This document shows, in pieces, positions 6,664-16,144 of a DNA stretch of 64,000 nucleotides. Origin of the DNA: Sphingomonas sp. CCH10-B3 (lineage in GTDB: Bacteria > Pseudomonadota > Alphaproteobacteria > Sphingomonadales > Sphingomonadaceae). Every line of letters begins with the position of its first letter. Position 1 is the first letter of the stretch. A program made the position numbers and the translations under genes. The notes under the pieces were generated by a model. It ran no database searches. It saw only the letters and a list, made by a program, of their open reading frames with translations, and was not told the origin of the DNA. The stretch spans positions 1-64,000 of the forward strand of contig NZ_LSIJ01000064.1 in assembly GCF_001556185.1 (NCBI RefSeq), given 5' to 3'.

Positions 6664-8792
6664 CGCGCACACCCCCGCAGGCGCAGCGCATTGGCGACGA
6701 CAATCAGCGACGATCCCGACATCGCCAGCGCGGCGATCAGCGGCGTGACATAGCCCGCCATCGCCAGCGGCACCGCCAGCACGTTGTAGCCGATCGCCAG
6801 CGCGAAATTCTGGCGGACAACCGCCATCGTCCGTCGCGCGGCGACGACGGCGGAGGGCACTGGGCCAAGTCGGTCGCCAAAGAACACCAGATCGGCGGCC
6901 AGCTGGCCGACGTCGCTGGCGGTGGCGGGGGCCATCGCGACATGCGCGCGTTTCAGCGCAGGGCCGTCGTTCAAGCCATCGCCGACCATCAGCACGCGCT
7001 TGCCTTGCGTACCCAGCCGCTCGACGAAAGCGAATTTGTCGGCAGGCGACACCCCGGCGACGCCGGTCACGCCAAGCTGGCGCGCGAGCACCGCGACCGG
7101 TGCAGCACGATCGCCCGACAGCAGCACCGGCGGCAGGCCGAGCGTCTTCAATCGAGCGGTGGCTTGGGCAGCGTCGGTGCGCGGCGTGTCGGCCAGCCGG
7201 ATCAGGCAAGGCGCGCGCTCGCCGATGCGGAATGCGGTCACGATATCGGCGCTGTCGGTGCCGATTCCGAGCCAGCTGGGACTGCCCAGCAACACTGCAA
7301 CGCCGCCCATCCGGGCAGCGACGCCGCGACCGGCATGCTCGACAACATCGGCAAGCGCGACGGCGGGTGCGTCCGCAAGCGCGGCGGCAATCGCCTGAGC
7401 ATGCGGATGACGGCTCGCCCGCGCCAGCGATGCGAGCGCGGCACGCTCGTCGGCGGCTTCGGGCAGGCCTGCGATCGGCCGTAACTGCGCCAGCGTCACC
7501 GTACCGGTCTTGTCGAGCAGTGCGGTGTCGGCTTCGGCGAGCCGCTCGAGCGCGGAGCCGTCCTTGATCAGCACGCCAGCGCGCAGCAGTGCGCCCGACG
7601 CCACCACCTGCGCAATCGGCACCGCCAGTCCCAGCGCACAGGGGCAAGTGATGATCAGCACCGCGACGCCCGCCGTTACAGCCGCGTGGATACCCGCCCC
7701 GGCGATCAGCCAGCCGATCACGGTCAGTGCCGCCAGGCTGTGGACCGCAGGCGCGTAGAGCCGCGCGGCGCGATCGGCGATGCGGACATAGCGCGATTTG
7801 CCTTGTCCGGCGCTTTCCATCAGCCGGGCGATGTCGGCGATGACGGTATCGGTGCCCACCGCCGTCGCGCGGATCGTGAGCAGCGCGTCGAGGCAGATCG
7901 TACCGGCGAGGACGGTATCACCCGCGGCGACCCGCTCCGGCGCGCTTTCGCCTGAGACGAGCGCACGATCGACATGGCCGTCGCCTGTTTCCACTAGGCC
8001 ATCGACGCCGATCCGCTCGCCCGCCGCCACCAGCACGCGCATGCCTGGCGCGATTTCAGTCGCGAGCCGCCGTTCGGTGCTGCCGTCGGGGCGCAGCACC
8101 AGGGCATCGGCGGGCACGCGCCGCAGCAGCGCCGCGACGCCATCCTGCGCCCGCGCGCGCATCATGCTGTCAAGGAAGCGCCCGGCGAGCAGGAAGAACA
8201 ACAGCATCACCGCGCCGTCGAAATAGGCGTGCGCGCCGTGGGTCGCAGTTTCATAGAGGCTCATCGCCGCGGTCAGCACGACGCCGATCGAAATCGGCAC
8301 GTCCATGTTGGTGTGGCCATGGCGCAGCGCGGCCCAGGCGCTGCGAAAGAAGGGCTGCCCGGCATAGGCGATTGCGGGCAGCGCGATCACTGCCGACAGC
8401 CAGTGAAACAGGTCGCGCGTCGATCCATCGGCACCGGCCCAGACCGATACCGACAACAGCATGACGTTCATCGCGGCAAAGCCCGCGACCGCCATCGCCT
8501 TCATCAGCCGACGGCTTTCCTCATGCCCCTGCTCGGCGTCGGCGGCGCGGGCGAGATGCGCCTTGAAGCCGAGCGAGGCGATGGCGGCTTCGATCGCCGC
8601 ATCGTCGGTTTCGGGCAGATGCACGACGCGGACCAGCTTTGCGCCAAAATTGACGCGCGCCTGCACGACGCCATCGAGCCGGGCAAGGGCGCTTTCGATC
8701 CGTGCGATGCACCCCGCGCAGTGCATGCCTTCGACGACGAACCGGCTCTCGGCAGCTTCGCCCGAAGCGACGATAGGGGTCACGCTCGTCAT
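6660..8792 (-). CDS. ccoI: Copper-transporting P-type ATPase for cbb3 oxidase assembly (CcoI/FixI)
   Basis: 710 residues. The N-terminal heavy-metal domain has GMHCAGC (Cys25, Cys28). Paired transmembrane helices follow, then the CPC metal motif in ITCPCALGLAVP, the phosphorylation motif DKTGT near residue 427, and the hinge GDGLNDGPAL. CcoI/FixI is a CopA2-type pump that exports Cu(I) across the inner membrane to feed the CuB centre of cbb3 oxidase; it is not primarily a detoxification pump. Its position between ccoH and ccoS, with 4-bp overlaps on both sides, supports this assignment over CopA1. Confidence 0.95.
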   Translation of the reverse strand: MTSVTPIVASGEAAESRFVVEGMHCAGCIARIESALARLDGVVQARVNFGAKLVRVVHLPETDDAAIEAAIASLGFKAHLARAADAEQGHEESRRLMKAMAVAGFAAMNVMLLSVSVWAGADGSTRDLFHWLSAVIALPAIAYAGQPFFRSAWAALRHGHTNMDVPISIGVVLTAAMSLYETATHGAHAYFDGAVMLLFFLLAGRFLDSMMRARAQDGVAALLRRVPADALVLRPDGSTERRLATEIAPGMRVLVAAGERIGVDGLVETGDGHVDRALVSGESAPERVAAGDTVLAGTICLDALLTIRATAVGTDTVIADIARLMESAGQGKSRYVRIADRAARLYAPAVHSLAALTVIGWLIAGAGIHAAVTAGVAVLIITCPCALGLAVPIAQVVASGALLRAGVLIKDGSALERLAEADTALLDKTGTVTLAQLRPIAGLPEAADERAALASLARASRHPHAQAIAAALADAPAVALADVVEHAGRGVAARMGGVAVLLGSPSWLGIGTDSADIVTAFRIGERAPCLIRLADTPRTDAAQATARLKTLGLPPVLLSGDRAAPVAVLARQLGVTGVAGVSPADKFAFVERLGTQGKRVLMVGDGLNDGPALKRAHVAMAPATASDVGQLAADLVFFGDRLGPVPSAVVAARRTMAVVRQNFALAIGYNVLAVPLAMAGYVTPLIAALAMSGSSLIVVANALRLRGCAR

Positions 8793-9244
8793 GCGTCGAC
8801 TTCGGCTTCGAAGCGCGCTTGATGGCCCTGCGCACGAACATCCACATGTAGCAGCCAGCGACCGGCGGGGAGCGCACGGTCGCTGACATGGTCGCGCGCG
8901 GTCGCGTGCAGGCCGATGCGCCGGTCGGGCGTTCGGCCCAGCGGATGCCGCGCGGTCACGGTGACCGCGCCCACAACCGGCTGGCCATTGGCATCGGTAA
9001 CGGCAATGTGCAGCACGCGGTCGCTGCCCGCACCCGCCCGCACTTGCCAGCCAAGCGCGCGCTGCGCCTCGGCGGCCTTCAGCCAGTCATTGTAGCGCTG
9101 GCTCGCGACATAGCTGTTGGCGACAACTTCGCCGCCGAAGGTACTGATCGCCGCGCGCGCCATGACGACATTCACCGCGATGACCAGGCCAAAGCCCGCG
9201 AGCATGATTGCCAGCATGTGCCAGCCGGTGAAGCGCTGGGTCAT
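8789..9244 (-). CDS. ccoH: FixH/CcoH assembly protein
   Basis: 151 residues. One N-terminal membrane helix (MLAIMLAGFGLVIAVNVVMA) precedes the family sequence FGGEVVANSYVASQRYNDWL and a periplasmic beta domain (QVRAGAGSDRVLHIAVTDANGQPV, then ALPAGRWLLHVD). FixH-type proteins assist assembly of cbb3 oxidase; the exact step is not settled. It overlaps ccoG and ccoI by four bases each. Confidence 0.92.
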   Translation of the reverse strand: MTQRFTGWHMLAIMLAGFGLVIAVNVVMARAAISTFGGEVVANSYVASQRYNDWLKAAEAQRALGWQVRAGAGSDRVLHIAVTDANGQPVVGAVTVTARHPLGRTPDRRIGLHATARDHVSDRALPAGRWLLHVDVRAQGHQARFEAEVDA

Positions 9245-10728
9245 TCGTCATCTCCCTCTTGCTCAGGCCGGTCGAAGCGGGTCGAGCGTGTAACGGTCCC
9301 GCCCTCGTCGTCGCGTGCCGTCAGCGTGAAATCGAGCGCGGCCCGCTCGGGGCCATCGGCAGGTGCCGCGACGAACAGCTGGACCGCGCGTACCTGATCG
9401 GGCGCGACGCTCAGGTCGATGCTGCGCGCGGCCTGTTGCCGGGCGCCCGTCTCGCGCCACAACACCGCATTCGGTAATCCGGCGATGCCGATGCGGAAAT
9501 TGCGCGGGCGCGTTTCCATGTTGCGGATCTTGACGGTGTAGCTGTTGCGGATCGCGCCGTCGGCAAGGCGCACCCATTCGGGATTGCGGCCTTGCGCGAT
9601 CGACAGGTCCAGCCGCGCCCGGTTGCCGAGCACGAACAGCATGCCCAGACCGATGCTTCCCCAAACCAGCGAATAGGCAATGGTGCGCGGGCGCAGCAGG
9701 CGCTTGAGTGGCGGCTTCGGCGAACGTCCTTCGCGCACGGCCTTTTCGTCGGCCGCGCTCGAATAACCGATCAGGCGCGGCGGCCGGCCGACCTTGGCCA
9801 TGATCTCGTCGCAGGCATCGATGCACAGGCCGCAGGTGATGCAGCCGATCTGCGGCCCTTCGCGGATGTCGATGCCGGTCGGGCAGGCGGCCACGCAGGC
9901 ATTACAGTCGATGCAGTCGCCAATCCGCGCATCGGGATCGCTGGCCAGCTCGCTCAGGTCGTGGCTGCGCTTCAGCCCGCGCGATCGGGGCTCGCCGCGC
10001 CATGCCTTGTAGGTGACGCCGAGCGACTGCTCGTCCATAAGCGCGGTCTGGATGCGTGGCCAGGGGCACATGTAGATGCACACCTGTTCGCGCATCAGCC
10101 CGCCGAGCGTATAGGTCGTGAAGGTCAGCACACCGACCGTTGCATAAGCGACAAAGGGCGCGGTGCCGCTGAACAGCTGGCGTGCGAGCGTCGGCGCATC
10201 GGCGAAATAGAAGATCCACGCGCCGCCGGTCGCCGCGGCGATCAAAAGCCATATTGCATGCTTTGCGATGCGCCGTGCGATCTTCCCCGGTCCCCAAGGT
10301 GCTTTCAGCAGCCGGAACTGCGCGTTGCGATCGCCGTCGATCAGCCGTTCGACATGGACGAACAAGTCGGTCCACACCGTCTGCGGACAGGCATAGCCGC
10401 ACCATGCCCGCCCAACGGCCGACGTGACGAGGAACAGGCCGATCCCCGCCATGATCAGCATGCCGGCGACATAGTAGAATTCGTTCGGCCAGATCTCGAT
10501 CGAGAACAGGTAGAAACGGCGGTGCGCGATATCGACCAGCGCGGCCTGGTCGGGCGCATAGGGGCCCCGGTCCCATCGCAGCCACGGCGTGACGTAATAG
10601 ATCGTCAGCGTCACCGCCATGATCGCCCATTTCAGCCGCCGGAACGGGCCATGGACGGCCTTGGGAAAGACCTTGCGCCGCGCTTCGAAGAACGGCTCCT
10701 GATAGGTCAGTTCATCGGGGTGTGACAT
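9241..10728 (-). CDS. ccoG: Cytochrome c oxidase accessory protein CcoG (FixG/RdxA)
   Basis: 495 residues from the ATG at 10728, which overlaps the ccoP end by 17 bases; the frame is open 21 codons further. It is a polytopic membrane ferredoxin: CGYACPQTVWTDLFVHVE is in the membrane part. Two 4Fe-4S motifs follow, CIDCNACVAACP and CITCGLCIDACDEIM. The C-terminal domain is Ig-like and periplasmic. CcoG acts in copper handling during cbb3 biogenesis and has Cu(II)-reducing activity in related bacteria. Confidence 0.94.
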   Translation of the reverse strand: MSHPDELTYQEPFFEARRKVFPKAVHGPFRRLKWAIMAVTLTIYYVTPWLRWDRGPYAPDQAALVDIAHRRFYLFSIEIWPNEFYYVAGMLIMAGIGLFLVTSAVGRAWCGYACPQTVWTDLFVHVERLIDGDRNAQFRLLKAPWGPGKIARRIAKHAIWLLIAAATGGAWIFYFADAPTLARQLFSGTAPFVAYATVGVLTFTTYTLGGLMREQVCIYMCPWPRIQTALMDEQSLGVTYKAWRGEPRSRGLKRSHDLSELASDPDARIGDCIDCNACVAACPTGIDIREGPQIGCITCGLCIDACDEIMAKVGRPPRLIGYSSAADEKAVREGRSPKPPLKRLLRPRTIAYSLVWGSIGLGMLFVLGNRARLDLSIAQGRNPEWVRLADGAIRNSYTVKIRNMETRPRNFRIGIAGLPNAVLWRETGARQQAARSIDLSVAPDQVRAVQLFVAAPADGPERAALDFTLTARDDEGGTVTRSTRFDRPEQEGDDE

Positions 10729-11638
10729 TGGCCGCGATCGGTTGGGGTGCCGGCGCAGGGGCCTTTTCGCCGCCGCCGAGCGAGTGGACATAGGCCGTCA
10801 GCATACGGATGGTGACCGGGCTGAGCCGCGTGTCCCACGCCGGCATGATGCCATAGCGCGCGTTGGTGATCGATTGTGTCAGCGCCGCGCGGTCGCCACC
10901 GTAGAGCCAGATCGCGTCGGTCAGGTTCGGGGCGCCGACGCTGCGGCCTCCGGTGCCGTTGTCGCCGTGACAGACAGCGCAATTCGTCGCGAACAGCGGT
11001 TGACCGCGTCTGGCCCCGCTCGAGATCGGCGCCTGCTTCGATATGAAGCGGACATAGCTGACGACATCGCCGATCTGTGCAGCGCTCAGGATGCCGTCCT
11101 TGCCGAAAGCGGGCATCTGCGACATGCGAGTCGCGTCATCGCCTGGCTGGCGGATGCCATGGGTGATCGTCTGTTCGATCGAAGCCGGGTCGCCGCCCCA
11201 CAGCCAGTCGTCGTCGTTGAGATTGGGATAGCCGTTGCTGCCCGCTGCACCCGATCCATGGCACTGGACGCAATTGACCTTGAATGCGGCGCGCCCGCCC
11301 TCCTGCGCCGCGCGCAGCAGATCGGGTCGTGCCAGCAGTTGCTCGGCGGGCGTTGCGGCGATTGCGGTGAGAACCTGACCCTTGCGGCGCGCTTCGTCGG
11401 CCTGCTCCGCCGCGAGCTGGCCGTGGCTGGTCCACCCCAGCGTGCCCTTCGTTGCATTCGTCGCCAGCGGGATCGCAGGGTACAGCACCACATAGCCGAT
11501 CGCGAAGACGATCGTGGCGTAGAGGATATAGAGCCACCAGCGCGGCATCGGCGTGTCGAGTTCCTCGATGCCGTCCCATTCATGACCGACAAAACCGGTG
11601 CCGGTGGCGGCGTCGATGCGGTTCGGCTGCTCAGCCAT
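10712..11638 (-). CDS. ccoP: cbb3 oxidase diheme cytochrome c subunit CcoP
   Basis: 308 residues from the ATG at 11638, which overlaps the ccoQ stop (ATGGCTGA). An N-terminal helix (WWLYILYATIVFAIGYVVLY) anchors two periplasmic cytochrome c domains with CVQCH and CAVCH haem sites. The N-terminal GHEWDGIEELDTPMPRWW is the typical CcoP signature. It passes electrons from soluble cytochrome c to CcoO/CcoN. Confidence 0.95.
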   Translation of the reverse strand: MAEQPNRIDAATGTGFVGHEWDGIEELDTPMPRWWLYILYATIVFAIGYVVLYPAIPLATNATKGTLGWTSHGQLAAEQADEARRKGQVLTAIAATPAEQLLARPDLLRAAQEGGRAAFKVNCVQCHGSGAAGSNGYPNLNDDDWLWGGDPASIEQTITHGIRQPGDDATRMSQMPAFGKDGILSAAQIGDVVSYVRFISKQAPISSGARRGQPLFATNCAVCHGDNGTGGRSVGAPNLTDAIWLYGGDRAALTQSITNARYGIMPAWDTRLSPVTIRMLTAYVHSLGGGEKAPAPAPQPIAANVTPR

Positions 11639-11795
11639 TGGTCGCTTCCTCATCTTCAAGGATCATCGTGGCGGCACGGCGATGCGCGGCGGCGGCGCGC
11701 GGCAGGAACGGCCAGCCGGCCAAGGTCAGGAACAGGATGACAGTCGCCAGCAACCCCCAGCTGTCGGCGAACTGGCGTAGCGCTTCATAGGTCAT
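11631..11795 (-). CDS. ccoQ: cbb3 oxidase small subunit CcoQ
   Basis: 54 residues. It begins [16 protein letters not shown], continues as one membrane helix ([15 protein letters not shown]), and ends with an acidic [10 protein letters not shown] tail. FixQ/CcoQ stabilises the association of CcoP with the core complex. It overlaps ccoO by four bases and ccoP by eight bases. Confidence 0.9.
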   Translation of the reverse strand: MTYEALRQFADSWGLLATVILFLTLAGWPFLPRAAAAHRRAATMILEDEEATNG

Positions 11796-12529
11796 TTGCG
11801 TTGCTCCTGCGGCTCGCCGGCCTTGAAATCGACCTGCGTGCCCAGCCCCTGCAGATAGGCGACGAGCGCATCCATTTCGGTGACGCGCTTGGGGTCGCCG
11901 TCATAGTCGCGGGCCTGCGCCTTGGGGTAACGCTTCTGGAGGGCGGCAACATCGCCCTCGCCGGTTGCCTGCACCTCGAAATCGACGGCTGCCTGCCTGA
12001 TGGCGTCGTCGTCATAGGGAACGCCGACGTCGCGCAGCGCGACCAGATGCGCGGCCATTGCCTTGCCGTCGAGCTCGCGCTCGGCAAGGAAGGCATAGGG
12101 TGGCATGATCGATTCCGGCACCACCGCTTGCGGGCTCTTCAGGTGCTGGACGTGCCATTCGTCCGAATAGCGGCCGCCGACGCGGGCAAGGTCAGGTCCG
12201 GTGCGCTTCGACCCCCATTGGAAGGGATGGTCGTACATGCTTTCGGCGGCCAGGCTGTAGTGGCCGTAGCGTTCGACCTCGTCGCGGAACGGGCGAACCA
12301 TCTGGCTGTGGCAGCCGTAGCAGCCTTCACGGACATAGATATCCCGGCCCGCGAGTTCGAGCGGGGTATAGGGCCGGACGCCTTCGACACGCGTGACGGT
12401 CGACTGGATCCAGAACAGCGGCGCGATCTCGATGATGCCGCCGATCGCAACGGTGACGAGCGCGAGCGCGCCGAGCAGCGTCACGTGCCGCTCGATCAGC
12501 TTGTGGCGGTGGAGAATGCCTGTGGCCAT
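11792..12529 (-). CDS. ccoO: cbb3 oxidase monoheme cytochrome c subunit CcoO
   Basis: 245 residues. An N-terminal helix ([19 protein letters not shown]) is followed by [18 protein letters not shown] with the single CxxCH haem site. The conserved [36 protein letters not shown] region and a MPPYAFL methionine-ligand region follow. The family's usual length is about 200-250. It starts 12 bases after the ccoN stop. Confidence 0.96.
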   Translation of the reverse strand: MATGILHRHKLIERHVTLLGALALVTVAIGGIIEIAPLFWIQSTVTRVEGVRPYTPLELAGRDIYVREGCYGCHSQMVRPFRDEVERYGHYSLAAESMYDHPFQWGSKRTGPDLARVGGRYSDEWHVQHLKSPQAVVPESIMPPYAFLAERELDGKAMAAHLVALRDVGVPYDDDAIRQAAVDFEVQATGEGDVAALQKRYPKAQARDYDGDPKRVTEMDALVAYLQGLGTQVDFKAGEPQEQRK

Positions 12530-12541
12530 GTCATCGGCTCC

Positions 12542-14191
12542 TTATTCGGCTGGGGCGAGCGGCGCGGCGGGCGCGAGCGGACGGTCGCGGCTCGCGTCGA
12601 ACGGCGTTTCGGTCAGCGGCGCTTCGTCGCGCAGCTTGCCGGCGATCGTCATCCAGATGTTGACGACCATCACGACGGCGCCGGCGAGGTAGAGCAGGCC
12701 GCCGGTTGCGCGGATCAGGTAATAGGGGTGCAGCGCGGCGACGACTTCGGCGAAGGAATAGACGAGGTAGCCGTCGGCTCCATATTCGCGCCACAGCAGG
12801 CCCTGGGTGATCCCCGACACCCACATCGACGCGGTGTAGAGAACGATCCCCAGCGTCGCGAGCCAGAAGTGCCAGTTGACCATTCGCAGCGAATAGAGCC
12901 GCTGGCGACCCCACAGCCGTGGCGTCATGAAATAGAGCGCGGCAAAGGTGATCATGCCGTTCCACCCGAGCGCGCCCGAATGGACATGGCCGATCGTCCA
13001 GTCGGTGTAATGCGACAGGCTGTTGACCGACTTGATCGACATCATCGGCCCTTCGAAGGTGCTCATCCCGTAGAAAGCGAGCGACAGCACGAACATGCGG
13101 ATGATCGGATCGGTGCGGACCTTGTCCCACGCGCCGTTGAGCGTCATCAGTCCGTTGATCATGCCGCCCCAGCTCGGCATCCACAGCATCACCGAAAAGA
13201 CCATGCCGAGCGTCTGCGCCCAGTCGGGAAGCGCGGTGTAATGAAGGTGGTGCGGCCCCGCCCAAATGTAGAGGAAGATCAGCGACCAGAAGTGCACGAT
13301 CGACAGTCGGTAGCTATAGACCGGTCGCTCGGCCTGCTTGGGCACGAAGTAATACATCATGCCGAGGAACCCGGCGGTCAGGAAGAAGCCGACGGCATTA
13401 TGGCCGTACCACCACTGGGTCAGCGCATCCTGCACCCCGGCGAAGGCCGAATAGGATTTGGAGCCGAGGAACGACACCGGCACGGTCAGGTTGTTGACCA
13501 GATGCAGCATCGCGACGGTAATGATGAAGGCGAGGAAGAACCAGTTCGCCACATAGATGTGCGGCTCGCTGCGCTTCAGGATCGTGCCGCCGAACACGAC
13601 CAGATAGCTGACCCAGACGATCGTCAGCCAGATGTCGACATACCATTCGGGCTCGGCATATTCGCGGCCCTCGGTAATCCCCATCAGATAGCCGGTCGCG
13701 GCCAGCACGATGAACAGCTGGTATCCCCAGAACACGAAGCGGGCGAGGCCCGGCATGAACAGCCGCGCACGGCAGGTGCGCTGGACGATGTAGAAGCTCG
13801 ACGCGAGCAGCGCGTTGCCGCCGAACGCGAAAATCACCGCCGAGGTATGGAGCGGGCGCAACCGGCCGAAGGTGGTGAATTCGGTCGGGAAATTGAGCAC
13901 CGGGAAGGCCAGTTGCAGCGCGATCAGCAGGCCGACGGCAAAACCCGCCACGCCCCAGAACAGCGTGGCGATGACGCCCCAGCGGATCACCTGGTCGTCA
14001 TAGCGGCCGGTGTCGAGCGGACGAGGCGGGTTCGCTGCGTCCCGCATCGTAGCGAAAGCGGCGATCAATCCGGCCAGCGCGCAGATCGTCATATGGACGG
14101 CAAAGCCCCAGTCCGCCGCGACCACGACGCAGCCGACTGCCGCAAAGGCGAGCGCCATCCACACGCCAGCCCATGTAACCCTTGATTCCAT
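12542..14191 (-). CDS. ccoN: cbb3 oxidase catalytic subunit CcoN
   Basis: 549 residues with more than twelve membrane helices. Haem and CuB ligands are visible: LHTSAVIF (low-spin haem His), [11 protein letters not shown] and GPHHLHY (CuB histidines), and [11 protein letters not shown] (haem histidines). This is the high-affinity oxygen-reducing, proton-pumping core used at low oxygen. It is the first gene of an eight-gene operon, and an FNR-type site lies 57 bases upstream of the ATG. Confidence 0.97.
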   Translation of the reverse strand: MESRVTWAGVWMALAFAAVGCVVVAADWGFAVHMTICALAGLIAAFATMRDAANPPRPLDTGRYDDQVIRWGVIATLFWGVAGFAVGLLIALQLAFPVLNFPTEFTTFGRLRPLHTSAVIFAFGGNALLASSFYIVQRTCRARLFMPGLARFVFWGYQLFIVLAATGYLMGITEGREYAEPEWYVDIWLTIVWVSYLVVFGGTILKRSEPHIYVANWFFLAFIITVAMLHLVNNLTVPVSFLGSKSYSAFAGVQDALTQWWYGHNAVGFFLTAGFLGMMYYFVPKQAERPVYSYRLSIVHFWSLIFLYIWAGPHHLHYTALPDWAQTLGMVFSVMLWMPSWGGMINGLMTLNGAWDKVRTDPIIRMFVLSLAFYGMSTFEGPMMSIKSVNSLSHYTDWTIGHVHSGALGWNGMITFAALYFMTPRLWGRQRLYSLRMVNWHFWLATLGIVLYTASMWVSGITQGLLWREYGADGYLVYSFAEVVAALHPYYLIRATGGLLYLAGAVVMVVNIWMTIAGKLRDEAPLTETPFDASRDRPLAPAAPLAPAE

Positions 14192-14247
14192 GGCCGATCC
14201 CTTCTTGCCAGATGGATCGGCCTTGGCGCCGCGGCGGCTGCCCGCCC

Positions 14248-14261
14248 TTGATTTCAGTCAA
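14248..14261. promoter_or_regulatory. FNR/FnrL-type binding site upstream of ccoN
   Basis: TTGATTTCAGTCAA matches TTGAT-N4-RTCAA with one departure from symmetry. It lies 57 bases before the ccoN start, a usual position for an activating FNR site. Together with the hemN/ompW box it marks a low-oxygen regulon. Confidence 0.85.
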
Positions 14262-14348
14262 ATGGGTGATTGTTGGTGGCAGTGTCGCCATGCGTCGGCA
14301 GCGCGCCGACCGACCGGCGTTCCAGCGCGCGGCTCGCCGGCGATCCGG

Positions 14349-15203
14349 TTATCGGGGGGGCGGTCCATCGATGGTGTCTCGCCCGACATTGGCCGCCGCC
14401 CATTGCCGCGGCGATTCGCCCACCACCTTCGCAAAGGCCCGCGACAGTGCGGCGGGGCTGTCATAGCCGACGGCGGTCGCGACGGACTTGATCGGCTTGC
14501 CCCGCCGAATCAGATTCTGCGCCACCGTCATCCGCCAGCGCGTCAGATAGTCGACGGCGGTGGTGCCGGTGACGCTGCGGAAATGGGCGGCAAAGCGCGT
14601 GCGCGACATGCCCGCCCGCTCAGCAAGGTCCTCGAGCGACCAAGCCCGCCCGGGTCCTTCGTGCATGGCCGTGATCGCCCGCGCCAGCCGCGGATCGGCA
14701 AGCCCCGCCAGCACCCCGCTCGTGACGGCGCCGCTTGCGATGATATGGCGCAGCAGCTGGACGAAGACATATTCGAACAACCGGTCGAGCGCGACCTGGC
14801 GACCGTCGCGCGCCGCAAAGGCTTCGTCGAGCAGCAGATCGAGCGTCGGTGCAAGATTGGCGATGTCGGCAAGCCGGATCACCATCAGATCGGGCAGCCC
14901 CGCCGCCACTGGATTGCCGAGCCCGCCGCCGATCTGGATCGTCGCGCAGACAAGATCGGCCCCGCGATCGACATCGACTTCGAACGCATGCGGCGCGTTG
15001 CGCGGCAGGACCAGCACCGATGGCTCGTCGATGTCGATCGCGTCTTGGCCGGCGCCGCTGACGCGCAGCCGCCCGCCCTTCAGGATGTGCAGATAGCCCA
15101 GTCCGTCCGGATTTTCGAAGCCGATCGCCTGGCACAGATTGCCCGCGAAAAAGGCCCGCGCGGTCGGGGTGAACTGGCCGAACAGGGCATCAAACTGGTC
15201 CAT
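14349..15203 (-). CDS. AraC-family transcriptional regulator with N-terminal cupin
   Basis: 284 residues. The N-terminal half is a cupin_6-like effector domain (CQAIGFENPDGLGYLHILKGGRLRV, then VLPRNAPHAFEV). The C-terminal half has two helix-turn-helix units typical of AraC: WSLEDLAERAGMSRTRFAAHFRSVTG and KSVATAVGYDSPAALSRAFAKVVGESPRQW. It is divergent from the AhpD-like gene, and regulators of this subtype often control the adjacent gene. A near-palindrome lies between the two starts. The effector is not predictable from sequence. Confidence 0.92.
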   Translation of the reverse strand: MDQFDALFGQFTPTARAFFAGNLCQAIGFENPDGLGYLHILKGGRLRVSGAGQDAIDIDEPSVLVLPRNAPHAFEVDVDRGADLVCATIQIGGGLGNPVAAGLPDLMVIRLADIANLAPTLDLLLDEAFAARDGRQVALDRLFEYVFVQLLRHIIASGAVTSGVLAGLADPRLARAITAMHEGPGRAWSLEDLAERAGMSRTRFAAHFRSVTGTTAVDYLTRWRMTVAQNLIRRGKPIKSVATAVGYDSPAALSRAFAKVVGESPRQWAAANVGRDTIDGPPPR

Positions 15204-15217
15204 GGTACGATCTGCAA

Positions 15218-15236
15218 ACTAGTTGGCACCAATAGT
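15218..15236. promoter_or_regulatory. Possible operator between the AraC regulator and AhpD-like gene
   Basis: The sequence ACTAGTTGGCACCAATAGT contains the inverted repeat TTGG-CA-CCAA, flanked by ACT/AGT arms with a one-base offset. It is 15 bases from the araC-type start and 61 bases from the plus-strand gene. Assignment to this regulator is by position only. Confidence 0.3.
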
Positions 15237-15296
15237 CGCTCATAATCCGCCATTGAGCCTGTGTGCAACCCGCACGGCCCAACAAGGAATTTCACG

Positions 15297-15842
15297 ATGA
15301 CCCGCATCAATCCCGTCAATGTCGACACCGTCGACGCCGCCACCGCCGCCACGCTCGACGCCGTCAAGAAGCAGATCGGCATGGTGCCGAACCTGTTCAA
15401 AGTGTTCGCTCATTCGCCTGCCGTTCTCAACGCCAACCTCGCCTTTGCGGGCGAGCTTGCCAAGGGCGTGCTGACCGCCAAGCAGCGCGAAATCGTCGCG
15501 CTCGCGACCGCGCAGGTCAACGAATGTCACTATTGTCTGTCGGCGCACACGCTGATGGGCAAGGGCGCCGGCCTGTCGCCCGAAGGCGTGCGCGCGGCGC
15601 GTGCCGGTCAGGCTGACGATGGCATCGACCATGCGATTGCGGCGCTCGCCCGGCGCGTGACCGAAACCCGCGGCCAGCTGAGCGATGCCGAAGTCGCCGC
15701 TGCGCGCGCGAACGGCCTGAGCGACGCGCAGATCATCGAAGTGATCGCCAATGTCGCGCACAATGTGCTGACCAACTTCACCAACAATGTCGCGCTGACC
15801 CCGATCGACTTCCCCGTCGTCGACGTCGCGCTCGCCGCCTGA
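15297..15842 (+). CDS. Carboxymuconolactone decarboxylase / AhpD-like protein
   Basis: 181 residues, all-alpha. The redox motif NECHYCLSAHT contains the CxxC pair and the downstream His expected of AhpD-fold peroxidases (ExxxxCxxCxxxH type). The sequence MVPNLFKVFAHSPAVLNA and VLTAKQREIVALATAQV are typical of the peroxidase-related subgroup. It could reduce organic peroxides or act with a small electrophile; the substrate is unknown. The ATG at 15297 follows AAGGAA. The divergent AraC gene probably regulates it, and a hairpin closes the gene. Confidence 0.85.
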   Translation: MTRINPVNVDTVDAATAATLDAVKKQIGMVPNLFKVFAHSPAVLNANLAFAGELAKGVLTAKQREIVALATAQVNECHYCLSAHTLMGKGAGLSPEGVRAARAGQADDGIDHAIAALARRVTETRGQLSDAEVAAARANGLSDAQIIEVIANVAHNVLTNFTNNVALTPIDFPVVDVALAA

Positions 15843-15849
15843 ACCCGAT

Positions 15850-15879
15850 GCGCCGGACGGTTAAGCGACCGTCCGGCGC
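15850..15879. terminator. Hairpin between convergent AhpD-like and chemotaxis operon ends
   Basis: Perfect 12-bp arms GCGCCGGACGGT / ACCGTCCGGCGC with a six-base loop. It lies between two convergent stop codons. The T-run is weak (TTCC), so it is probably a bidirectional terminator of moderate strength. Confidence 0.65.
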
Positions 15880-15883
15880 TTCC

Positions 15884-16144
15884 CTAGCTGCGCTGATCCT
15901 CGAACAGCTCGACGGTGCGGCCCAAGGTGCATGCGGCCAGCGCTGCGTCAAAGTCGGTGGCGACAATCAGCCGCGCGATTGCCATTTGCCGCTGGCTGAT
16001 CAGGTCGATCGCCTGCAACGATGTCGCATGCGCGGACACGACCGCATCGTCGCTGCACAGTTGCGCGCCGATGGTTTCGATGTCGTTGGCAATCGCTGCC
16101 AGTTCGCGTGCGATGATTTCCAGATGGGCGCGATCAGGCAGCAA
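15884..16144 (-). CDS. Small helical protein of unknown function at the end of the chemotaxis operon
   Basis: 86 residues starting at a TTG at 16144, which is supported by GAGGAG eight bases upstream and overlaps the CheB-like stop by 11 bases. The sequence is almost wholly alpha-helical (ELAAIANDIETIGAQL, ATSLQAIDLISQRQMAIARLI) with no signal peptide. I do not recognise the family. As last gene of a chemotaxis operon without a cheZ, it could be a phosphatase-like or adaptor protein, but no CheZ/CheX/CheC motif is visible. Confidence 0.65.
   Translation of the reverse strand: MLPDRAHLEIIARELAAIANDIETIGAQLCSDDAVVSAHATSLQAIDLISQRQMAIARLIVATDFDAALAACTLGRTVELFEDQRS

Noticed and set aside
9592..10725. 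Plus-strand frame opposite ccoG
   Set aside because: Antisense shadow of a gene with unmistakable ferredoxin motifs.
11801..14185. 794-codon plus-strand open frame across ccoO and ccoN
   Set aside because: Shadow created by GC-rich codon bias; the cbb3 subunits on the other strand are certain.
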